Positions 17,328 through 25,353 of a stretch of 64,000 nucleotides of DNA are shown in pieces. The number at the start of each line of letters is the position of its first letter. The stretch's first letter is position 1. The translations under genes were made by a program, and so were the position numbers. The DNA is from an uncultured SAR86 cluster bacterium (GTDB lineage Bacteria; Pseudomonadota; Gammaproteobacteria; Magnimaribacterales; D2472): NCBI GenBank assembly GCA_902596165.1, contig CACJSU010000001.1, positions 1 through 64,000 of the forward strand. The letters are read 5' to 3'. A model generated the notes under the pieces. That model did not search any database. It was not told where the DNA came from and saw only the letters and a list, made by a program, of their open reading frames with translations.

Positions 17328-18810
17328 CTTGATGGTTTTGAACTCTTAAAAGTTCTTCATATGAAGTTAAACCGTCACGTAAAAGTTGTGACGAGGATAA
17401 GTCTAAGGATAGGTTTTCTTTAAAAGCTGATTCAGCTAACTTTGCCTCAGAGGCTTCGTCATGTATCAAGGCTTTTAATTCATCAGAGATATTAATGCAC
17501 TCGGCAAGAGCAATCCTGCCTTTGAAACCTGTGTGATTGCAGTTTGCACATCCAACAGCCTGATAGATATTTTCGTTTTTCTCAAGTTGAAACTCTTTTT
17601 GGATTGTGGCTGACGGCTTCACGGGGGTTTTGCAATCTTCACATAGTCTTCGAACAAGTCTTTGGGCGATAACCACTCGTATGCTTGATGATAAAAGATA
17701 TGACTCAATACCCATGTCCCTTAGTCTAGCAATGGCTCCAATAGCACTATTGGTATGAATGGTAGAGAGAACTAAATGCCCTGTTAAACTTGCCTGAATA
17801 GCAATTTTAGCAGTTTCTATATCTCTAATTTCTCCTACCATGACTATATCGGGATCTTGACGCAGGATTGATCTTAGACCTGAAGCAAAATCGTATCCAG
17901 CTTTATTGTTAACTTGAGTTTGACCAATTCCTGGCAGAGTGTATTCAATAGGATCTTCAACGGTAAGGATATTTTGTGAAGTATCGCTTATGTGTCTTAG
18001 GCCGGAATACAATGTTGTTGTTTTCCCAGAGCCGGTTGGACCGGTAACTAAGATAATGCCTTCTGAAAGTTGCAAAGCATTTTTATAGTTTCTTAAGATT
18101 GAATCTGGCAAACCTAAATCACCAATATTGATTTGCGCTGCCTGTTTATCCAATAACCTTAAAACAACTCTTTCGCCATAGGATGATGGCAAAGTAGAAA
18201 CTCGAACATCAATTTTTTTTGCCCCTAGTGATAGGGAGACCCTCCCATCTTGAGGCTGTCTTCTTTCGGCTATATCCAATCGAGCAATAATTTTTAAGCG
18301 CGAAATAATAGGAGCTGAAAGCCTAGAATCGTGAGTCAAGACTTGTCGTAAAATACCGTCAACCCTATACCTAATAATGAAATTTTCTTCATAAGGTTCA
18401 AAATGAATATCTGATGCTCTCTCTTTGATGGCTTGACTTATTACTCCATTAATCAGTTTAATAATTGGAGCATCATTTGCTCCGCTTAATAAATCCTCAG
18501 TTGGAGCTAATGTATTTGCAAATGATTGCAAATCAAAGTCCTCTGAAAGGCTTGCATCACCCAATCCACTATCATCGTTAGCTGAATAATATTCAGTTAA
18601 TAATTGATCAAATTCAGTTGGAGTACATGTTTGAGATTTAAAATGATTAGCAAGAAAACGATAGAGCTCTTGAAATAAATCTTTTGAAAGAGGCTGCTCT
18701 GATATAACTTGAGCTCGTTGATCTTTTTCAAATGCAATCACTCTTTGAGTTTTTGCGAATTCATATGGTAGCAAGGGACTCTTTTGGGCAACAACCTGAT
18801 TCTTCGTCAT
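17314..18810 (-). CDS. gspE: Type II secretion ATPase GspE
   Basis: A 498-residue cytoplasmic secretion ATPase. The Walker A VTGPTGSGKTTTLYSG is at residues 255-270. The Asp box (ILTVEDPIEYTLPG), Walker B (QDPDIVMVGEIRD) and His box (GHLVLSTIHTN) are all present. The zinc-binding tetracysteine, CEDC then CANC, follows. The N1E domain is present but short. It powers pseudopilus assembly, docking on GspL and GspF. There is a 3 bp gap from gspD. Confidence 0.96.
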   Translation of the reverse strand: MTKNQVVAQKSPLLPYEFAKTQRVIAFEKDQRAQVISEQPLSKDLFQELYRFLANHFKSQTCTPTEFDQLLTEYYSANDDSGLGDASLSEDFDLQSFANTLAPTEDLLSGANDAPIIKLINGVISQAIKERASDIHFEPYEENFIIRYRVDGILRQVLTHDSRLSAPIISRLKIIARLDIAERRQPQDGRVSLSLGAKKIDVRVSTLPSSYGERVVLRLLDKQAAQINIGDLGLPDSILRNYKNALQLSEGIILVTGPTGSGKTTTLYSGLRHISDTSQNILTVEDPIEYTLPGIGQTQVNNKAGYDFASGLRSILRQDPDIVMVGEIRDIETAKIAIQASLTGHLVLSTIHTNSAIGAIARLRDMGIESYLLSSSIRVVIAQRLVRRLCEDCKTPVKPSATIQKEFQLEKNENIYQAVGCANCNHTGFKGRIALAECINISDELKALIHDEASEAKLAESAFKENLSLDLSSSQLLRDGLTSYEELLRVQNHQDANL

Positions 18811-18813
18811 AAA

Positions 18814-20655
18814 CTATTGAGTAAGGTCTAAGATATTTTTGTTAGATGATCCTATGATTTTTTCTGCATTGATATAATTGTACTTCTCTCCCGAAAGAGA
18901 AGAAACATCAGCTGAGTCCATTAAGATTGTGGGTCTTAAAAATACCATAAGATTTCTCTGCACTCTAGATTCAGCAGATGAACTAAAGAGTCTCCCAAAA
19001 ACCGGAATAGAGCCAAGCAGTGGAACTTTAGAGACGCTTTCTTGAAGGTCGTCTTCATTTAAGCCTCCTAAAACTATCATCTGATTGTTATCAACCAAGA
19101 CAGTTGTTTCAATGCTTCTTTTGTTTGTAATAAGATCTGCTGTTCCTGTTAAAGGGCCAACCACACCAGAGACCTCTTGTTTTATCTCCAAAATTACAGA
19201 ATTACCTTCATTAATTTGTGGCGTAATAGAAAGTTTTATACCAACCTCTTGACGTGAAGTTGTGCGAAAAGGATTAGCATTATTTGAGCCAAGGCTTTCA
19301 CCAGTTGTAATTGGGATCTCTTGGCCTATTACTAAATTTGCAGGCTCATTATCCATCGCAATGACTGTATGTGTTGATAAGACATCTGAATTCTGATCAT
19401 CCGCAACTGCACTTATAATTCCAGCAAAGCTATCTCCGCCGCTTAAATCTCCAAACCCTGAAACCAATCCAGAGGACTGTAATAAAGAAGAAGATGCAAC
19501 ATTGCTTAATGTGGCATTTTCACCATCTTCGATCAACGATCCTGCTAATGCAACCAAATCAGGATTCGATCCATTTTGAAATCTAGTAATACCAACTGGA
19601 ACATTTCCATCCTGAGCTCCGGCAAAAATTGTTTCAACGCCCAAACTCTTTGCGGCTGTTTCAGATAGCTCAACAATGATTGCTTCTACAAGCACCTGCG
19701 CTCTTCTAATATCTAGCTTTGATACCAAATTTCTAATAACCTCAAGATTTGTTTCTTCTGAAGAGACAATCAACGAATTGGTTTCACGGTGGTGAGTAAC
19801 AATTGGTTTTTCATTATCTTCGCCAGCAAACCTAGATGAGACAGCATTAATAATGGCGGCAACTTCTTCTGCTTTTGCATACTTTAGATACAAAACAGCA
19901 ATTGATCCACCAGTTAAAGCATCTTTATCCAACGTCTTCAATGTTTCGGTAATATTATTTGTAACTACCTGATCTGCTGAGAGTATTACTGAATTTGATG
20001 GTGTGAATGGAACGGCTATAAAGTTATTTATAGTTGGATTATTCTGAGCTTTTAATCGATCAAGAATCCTTACCGCCTCAACTGACGAAAGATTATTTAA
20101 CTTAATAATCTTGATCGCTGCGCTATCATTTTGATCAATTTTTTTAAGCAACTGGCCAATCCTTTCAATGTTTGATTTTTTATCAACCAAAAGTATAGAG
20201 TTAATCGATGGGATACTTGACAGATGAGATTGCCTTCCAGTGATAGGTTTGATTTGACTGAGAATTTCTCCTGCAGCTCTATTTTTGAGAGTAAATATTT
20301 TTGTTTCTATGGAAGACTGGCTCAGTGATTCGTTTGAATCTCTGGTTGCTTCATTTTCAGGGACAATTCTAACCACTCCACCGTCTGAAAGAGCTGCAAA
20401 ACCATGCACCTGAATAGTTCTTAAATATACATCCCAAACTTGTTCAGCCGAAAGAATTGAATCAGAAAAAATTGATATTCTACCTTTAACCCTTGGATCA
20501 AGTATCAAAGTTTTTTTAGAAAATTTAGAAATATCTTGGGTGACTTTTGCTATATCTACATCTTGGTAATTAAGCAAGAAAGTTTCTTGTGCGTGAGATT
20601 GGATGGAAAAAAGAAAAAAAGGAATGAAAATTATGGATTTAATTTTTTGAATCAC
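18814..20655 (-). CDS. gspD: Type II secretion secretin GspD
   Basis: A 613-residue outer-membrane secretin. A Sec signal (ending at about residue 22, SHA) is followed by periplasmic N0-N3 domains (FLLNYQDVDIAKV starts N0). The secretin core has VLVEAIIVELSE, the gate region, and VPLLGSIPVFGRLFSSS near the C-terminus. It forms the outer-membrane channel of the T2SS. No pilotin (GspS) gene is nearby. It starts 1 bp after gspC ends. Confidence 0.95.
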   Translation of the reverse strand: MIQKIKSIIFIPFFLFSIQSHAQETFLLNYQDVDIAKVTQDISKFSKKTLILDPRVKGRISIFSDSILSAEQVWDVYLRTIQVHGFAALSDGGVVRIVPENEATRDSNESLSQSSIETKIFTLKNRAAGEILSQIKPITGRQSHLSSIPSINSILLVDKKSNIERIGQLLKKIDQNDSAAIKIIKLNNLSSVEAVRILDRLKAQNNPTINNFIAVPFTPSNSVILSADQVVTNNITETLKTLDKDALTGGSIAVLYLKYAKAEEVAAIINAVSSRFAGEDNEKPIVTHHRETNSLIVSSEETNLEVIRNLVSKLDIRRAQVLVEAIIVELSETAAKSLGVETIFAGAQDGNVPVGITRFQNGSNPDLVALAGSLIEDGENATLSNVASSSLLQSSGLVSGFGDLSGGDSFAGIISAVADDQNSDVLSTHTVIAMDNEPANLVIGQEIPITTGESLGSNNANPFRTTSRQEVGIKLSITPQINEGNSVILEIKQEVSGVVGPLTGTADLITNKRSIETTVLVDNNQMIVLGGLNEDDLQESVSKVPLLGSIPVFGRLFSSSAESRVQRNLMVFLRPTILMDSADVSSLSGEKYNYINAEKIIGSSNKNILDLTQ

Positions 20656-20656
20656 T

Positions 20657-21061
20657 TTAATTATCTACTATTAAATTTGTACTTATTTGAAAAAGATTTC
20701 CGTTATATTCAAATGTAGCATATTCACTATTTACAGTGGCTAATTTATATTTATTTTCCAATAATGCACCCTGTTGCACAACAAAGGTTTGATTATTTTT
20801 TTGAACAATTACTGAGGCTCTTGAAGGACCGGCTCTAAATCCAATAACCTTATAATCAAAATTTGATGAGGGGGTTGATTCAATTTGATTCACATCGATG
20901 CTAGAGCTAAATTGAGCAGATCCTTCAATTGAGTTGAAATCTATATTAATTTCACTAGGTCGAGAAACAAAAGACAAGATTAATAGATATAGAACATATC
21001 CCGCTAGCAGAACCACGAGACCAATCAGGACTTTTTTAATCAAAATGTAATTAGTATTCAT
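20657..21061 (-). CDS. gspC: Type II secretion protein GspC, short form without PDZ domain
   Basis: A 134-residue protein with one N-terminal membrane segment (VLIGLVVLLAGYVLYLLILSFV) and a periplasmic homology region (YKVIGFRAGPSRASVIVQKN, about residues 73-92, then a compact beta domain). Usual GspC proteins are about 250-300 residues and end in a PDZ or coiled-coil domain. Here the frame ends just before gspD, leaving no room for one. Its place ahead of gspD and the HR-like domain support the call. It probably links GspD to the platform. Confidence 0.82.
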   Translation of the reverse strand: MNTNYILIKKVLIGLVVLLAGYVLYLLILSFVSRPSEINIDFNSIEGSAQFSSSIDVNQIESTPSSNFDYKVIGFRAGPSRASVIVQKNNQTFVVQQGALLENKYKLATVNSEYATFEYNGNLFQISTNLIVDN

Positions 21062-21087
21062 AAGGTTAGATCAATTTTATAGTTTAT

Positions 21088-22845
21088 CTATGATAGCGGA
21101 AGAGTAAACCAGAACTCAGATCCACCCTCTTTTCTTGTCTCAACACCAACTTCGCCCTGTAAATTATTTACAAGGTTTCGCACTATAGCTAATCCCAGGC
21201 CACTACCTTGCTTGGTATTAGCTCTTGCTTTTGCGGTTCGGTAGAATCTCTTGAAAACAAATTTTTGTTCTTCCTCTGGAACACCTTCACCAAAGTCTAG
21301 AACTGAGATGCGTAAAAAACCAGCCTGCTTTCTTGCTCTAATTTCAATAAGCGAGCTCTCAGGGCTATATTTAAAAGCATTATCTATTAAGTTATTTAAA
21401 ACTCTTTCGATGGCTTTAGTGTCACTTTGAACCTCAATATCAGTTTGGCGATTAAAGACTAGGTCAATATTTTTTCTTTTTGCTTTGCTTTGGAATGATG
21501 AAATAACTGTTTCAATTACTTCATTTATAATTATTGGCTCTATTACAAATTTTAAATCTCCATATTCAATTCGTGATAAATCTATTAGCGAGGTTACCAT
21601 CTCGCTTAGGCGGTCTGCATTATGCAAAATAGCTTTAGAAAATGTTTTAGCATCTTTCGAATTATCCAAGGCTCCATCTAATAATGTTTCTGAATTTGCC
21701 TTAATAACACTTACCGGGGTTCTAAGTTCATGTGATAAGTTGGAAACAAAATCCCTTCGCATTGAATCCATCTCCCTTAGTTGAGTTGTTTCATGCACTA
21801 CTAAAATTAATTCCTTTGTTGCCTTAGCTTTATTCATGTGCGCTAAGATCCATCTCGTATCATCACCATCTGTATCAAGCTCAAATTCACTATCATGTTG
21901 GCCTTTTTTTAAAGCCTTTTTATAAAGTTGTTTTAAGGGGGGTATATTCAAATCAAAAATTGATTTTTTTAAGATTTCATCTAAGCCAAGAATTTGCATG
22001 ATCTGATCGTTTCGAAAAGTAATAGTCCCATCTTCATCAAGAACCATAATCCCCTCCCCCAAACCATCTAGGACCAAGCCAAATTGGTCTCTTTGTTTCG
22101 CAATTAAGGAAATTTGCTCTTTTAAATTTAAAGATATAGTTGATATATTCCTAGCCATAGAACCAATTTCATCTGAGCGTTTGGTAGGCAAAGACTCTAA
22201 GTTTTTTTTCTTATAACTACCTGCAGAAATTTCAGCAGCAGCTTTTTCTAGCTCTACAAAACTAGCTCTAATATAATCTCCAGCAAGCACGCTTGCTAAA
22301 ATTGCAACAATGAGACCAACAACTACTATAAGAGTGATCGAATTACCCAAAGATGCTAAAACTTGATCTAAGCTCTCATAGGGAACTGATATTCTAATTA
22401 CCCTTTCTTGGTTATTAGTTTTATCTAAAAGTGCAAAATAAAACATTTCTTTCTTGACTGTTGAGCTAAATCTCTTGCTTGATCCATAGCCATTATTGAA
22501 GGCTGAAATGATTTCTGGTCTATCGCTGTGGTTATCAAGATCATTAATTCTGCTAGCTTCAATATCTGAGTCAACAATCACGTCACCATTTTTTAAGATA
22601 ATGGTTATCCTGGAATCAGAGGCAGAAGCATACTCATCGGCCTCAGATTTTAATGCAACCAAGTCACCAGAATCTATTAAGCCTGATATAGATTTTCTTA
22701 AAATTTTGGCTTGTCTTGAAAGCTCAGTTTCAATTTGGGCTTGAAGCTTAATAGATAAATCTCTTTCAGCAACAATAAAAGAAAGAGAAATGCCAACAAA
22801 TAGGCATGAGAGCGTAATAAGGAAAATTCGGGTTCGAATACCCAT
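21088..22845 (-). CDS. phoR: PhoR-type sensor histidine kinase
   Basis: A 585-residue membrane kinase. TM1 is at about residues 7-26 and a periplasmic sensor at 27-165, unlike the almost absent one in E. coli PhoR. TM2 is at about 168-190, HAMP 191-243 and PAS 250-350. The phosphoacceptor His372 lies in VSNLSHELRTPVSV. The ATPase domain has NLIDNAFKYSPESS and GSGLGLAIV. It phosphorylates the PhoB-like regulator encoded 5 bp upstream. Calling it PhoR rests on the partner and the PAS-containing architecture. It is followed after 26 bp by gspC on the same strand. Confidence 0.85.
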   Translation of the reverse strand: MGIRTRIFLITLSCLFVGISLSFIVAERDLSIKLQAQIETELSRQAKILRKSISGLIDSGDLVALKSEADEYASASDSRITIILKNGDVIVDSDIEASRINDLDNHSDRPEIISAFNNGYGSSKRFSSTVKKEMFYFALLDKTNNQERVIRISVPYESLDQVLASLGNSITLIVVVGLIVAILASVLAGDYIRASFVELEKAAAEISAGSYKKKNLESLPTKRSDEIGSMARNISTISLNLKEQISLIAKQRDQFGLVLDGLGEGIMVLDEDGTITFRNDQIMQILGLDEILKKSIFDLNIPPLKQLYKKALKKGQHDSEFELDTDGDDTRWILAHMNKAKATKELILVVHETTQLREMDSMRRDFVSNLSHELRTPVSVIKANSETLLDGALDNSKDAKTFSKAILHNADRLSEMVTSLIDLSRIEYGDLKFVIEPIIINEVIETVISSFQSKAKRKNIDLVFNRQTDIEVQSDTKAIERVLNNLIDNAFKYSPESSLIEIRARKQAGFLRISVLDFGEGVPEEEQKFVFKRFYRTAKARANTKQGSGLGLAIVRNLVNNLQGEVGVETRKEGGSEFWFTLPLS

Positions 22846-22850
22846 ACTAA

Positions 22851-23546
22851 TTAATCTGAGCTTCTAGAAAATCGATAACCTACACCGCGAATGGTTTGAA
22901 TATGTTCGCCAACTAGACCAAGCTTCTCCCTTAAACGCTTGATGTGAGTATCAACGGTTCTTGTAGTAACATTGGAACTGTATCCCCAAACATCCTCCAG
23001 AAGTTGATCTCTTGTCTGAACTCTACCCTTTCTTTTGATTAAGTGTTTTAGCAATTTAAACTCTAGAGCGGTAAGAGAAATCCCTTCACCAGTTATATAA
23101 GCTTGATGTTCTTCAAAATTGATTGTGAGTTCTCCAAATGAGTATTCAGCATCCTCAGTATTGTTTTCTGTTGAGGCGCCTCTTTTCAAAATAGCTTTAA
23201 CTCTTAATATTAACTCTCTAACACTAAATGGCTTAGTAACGTAATCATCTGCACCTAATTCAAAACCAACAACACGATCAACCTCTTCGGTTTTTGCAGT
23301 TAAGATAATGACTGGGATATTTTTTGTTTTTGGTTCAGACTTGATATCTCTACAAAGAGTCAAACCAGAACCATCTGGCAACATGAGATCTAAAATTATC
23401 ACATCAATTTTATTTGAAGCTAAGGCTTTTTCACCCTCTTCTATTGACGCGGCTTGAATAACTTTAAAAGATTCTTTTGAAAGATTATAGTCAATCGTTT
23501 TGCGAATATCAGGCTCGTCTTCAATAACTAATACATTTGATGGCAT
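22851..23546 (-). CDS. phoB: PhoB-type OmpR-family response regulator
   Basis: A 231-residue regulator. The receiver domain (1-120) has acidic residues E9-D10, phosphoacceptor Asp53 (IILDLMLPDG) and Lys in DDYVTKPFS. The C-terminal winged helix (135-228) carries LTALEFKLLKHLIKR, RDQLLEDVWGY and RTVDTHIKRLREKL, very close to PhoB. It would activate phosphate-starvation genes by binding 11 bp-spaced direct repeats. Candidate targets in the window are the pit operon (8490-8728) and, through read-through, the T2SS genes. Confidence 0.9.
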   Translation of the reverse strand: MPSNVLVIEDEPDIRKTIDYNLSKESFKVIQAASIEEGEKALASNKIDVIILDLMLPDGSGLTLCRDIKSEPKTKNIPVIILTAKTEEVDRVVGFELGADDYVTKPFSVRELILRVKAILKRGASTENNTEDAEYSFGELTINFEEHQAYITGEGISLTALEFKLLKHLIKRKGRVQTRDQLLEDVWGYSSNVTTRTVDTHIKRLREKLGLVGEHIQTIRGVGYRFSRSSD

Positions 23547-23610
23547 AAATATCTAAAAATTTTATATCCCTTTATACATTATATTGCTGTGAGATTTAAT
23601 TCAATTAAGG

Positions 23611-25314
23611 TTAATTTTGCTCAATAGAAACAAAAATGTCGCGCAATTGTGTTTTAGAGAATTTACCTGAAGCAACTCTTGGTAGTTCTTCATGGCTTAT
23701 TTGCATGAATGATGGAATTTTAAATGCAGCTAATTTATCTTGCAAAAAATCTCTTAAATCTTCTTCTGATAATTTCATTGAGGGTTTTAGGCATATTGCA
23801 ACACACAAAGTTTCACCGAGGCGCTCTTCGGGGATACCGAACACAGCTGCTTCCTGAACTGATGGATGTGCATAGATTGCTGTCTCAACCTCAATGCAGG
23901 AAATATTTTCTCCACCTCTGATTACCATATCTTTTACCCTGTCTACGATATACACAAAGCCATCATCTATGTATCCCAGATCTCCAGATTTAAACCAGCC
24001 ATCATCGTTAAAGACTTCATCGGTGGCCTCTTGATTCATCCAGTAACCCACCATGTTGGCTGGGCTTTTGATAACAATCTCTCCGACGGCTTTTGGCTCT
24101 TCAATAAAATTCCAATTCTCATCAATGATTGCTACATCGGTTACCGGAGGAATAGCTCTGCCGCAGCTGCCTGGATGCAACAAATAATCTTTGCCCAAGT
24201 TTAAAGTCCCTGCCGCATTAGTTTCGGTCAGTCCATATCCTATTGAAGGCTCTGCGTCATTAAACCCATCTTTTAATTTCTTTACATGCTCAGGTGGTCT
24301 TGGCGCACCGCCACCACTTAATTCTTTAAAACTGGAAAGGTCATACTTATCTCTATCAGGATGCGTTAAAAGATCCCAAGTTTGAGTTGGAACGCCTGTT
24401 ATGGCTCCTATCTTTTCATCTTGAATTAACTGCAGTGCTGCACCTGGATCCCACTTAGACATCATAACCATTTTTCTTCCTGCAATGATGCTCATCAGAA
24501 AACCTGAATGGCTTCCTGTCACATGAAATAATGGCACACAATGCAAAATTGCTGCCTGTTGTTTAGGAGTCTCATCTACAGACTTGGATTCTGAATTATT
24601 ATCTGTATCTTCAACCTCTCTTTTTAGAGTTGTGACCAAAGCCCAACTAAACAATGTTGAAAGTATGTTTCTGTGAGTTGATAGCACTCCTTTAGGAAAG
24701 CCAGTTGAACCAGAGGTATAAAAGATGGTCGCATTGTCATGGGTATCTAAACTGGGCTCATTAAAGATTTCTGATTGACTGCCTATAAACTCATTAAAAT
24801 CCTCATAGTCATTTGAGTCATTGAGTGGCCTGACAACAATCTTCCTGAGTTCTGTAAATTTTTCCAAACCCTTTAATCTTTTCTCATCACCAATTAATAC
24901 AGTGGCTCCAGAGTTTTCTAGCCCATAAGTAATCTCATCAGGAACCCACCATGAATTGAGCAAAACACAAACAGCACCCATCGAGGTCACCGCCATAAAT
25001 GAAATAATGTACTCAGGATTATTAGCCATACAAATGGCCACTCTATCGCCCTTTTTAACGCCAGCATTTTTGAGCGCATTGGCTGTTTGAGCTGCCTTCT
25101 TATGTATATCTTGAAAGCTGTATCTTTCATCATTGAAAACAATAAACTCCCATTCAGGAAATAACAGCCCAAACTCAAAAAAACTTGCTAAAGTTTTAGG
25201 AGTGTTTGTAAATTCACGGTAAGTAATTCCTGAGGAATGAGTAACTTCTTTAAACGCATAAATTTGATCTTCTGCTGTTAGATTGGCTAAAACTTCGTTA
25301 TATTTATCAGACAT
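23611..25314 (-). CDS. AMP-dependent acyl-CoA synthetase
   Basis: A 567-residue ANL ligase. P-loop IFYTSGSTGFPKGVL is at residues 197-211, GYGLTETNAAG in the middle, and KSGDLGYIDDGFVYIVDRVKD marks the hinge; its conserved residues are SGDLG and the Asp-Arg of VDRVKD. The C-terminal PRVASGKFSKTQLR carries the catalytic Lys. It activates a carboxylate to a CoA ester. It is related to, but clearly distinct from, the ligase at 1703. It stands alone, divergent from the subtilase gene. The substrate is unknown. Confidence 0.9.
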   Translation of the reverse strand: MSDKYNEVLANLTAEDQIYAFKEVTHSSGITYREFTNTPKTLASFFEFGLLFPEWEFIVFNDERYSFQDIHKKAAQTANALKNAGVKKGDRVAICMANNPEYIISFMAVTSMGAVCVLLNSWWVPDEITYGLENSGATVLIGDEKRLKGLEKFTELRKIVVRPLNDSNDYEDFNEFIGSQSEIFNEPSLDTHDNATIFYTSGSTGFPKGVLSTHRNILSTLFSWALVTTLKREVEDTDNNSESKSVDETPKQQAAILHCVPLFHVTGSHSGFLMSIIAGRKMVMMSKWDPGAALQLIQDEKIGAITGVPTQTWDLLTHPDRDKYDLSSFKELSGGGAPRPPEHVKKLKDGFNDAEPSIGYGLTETNAAGTLNLGKDYLLHPGSCGRAIPPVTDVAIIDENWNFIEEPKAVGEIVIKSPANMVGYWMNQEATDEVFNDDGWFKSGDLGYIDDGFVYIVDRVKDMVIRGGENISCIEVETAIYAHPSVQEAAVFGIPEERLGETLCVAICLKPSMKLSEEDLRDFLQDKLAAFKIPSFMQISHEELPRVASGKFSKTQLRDIFVSIEQN

Positions 25315-25353
25315 ATTTTTAATTTAATTACAGTCAAAGAATCCTAAACCATT

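Noticed and set aside
22830-22843. tRNA T-arm-like GGGTTCGAATACCC
   Set aside because: It lies in the first codons of phoR, and no acceptor or anticodon stem is found around it.
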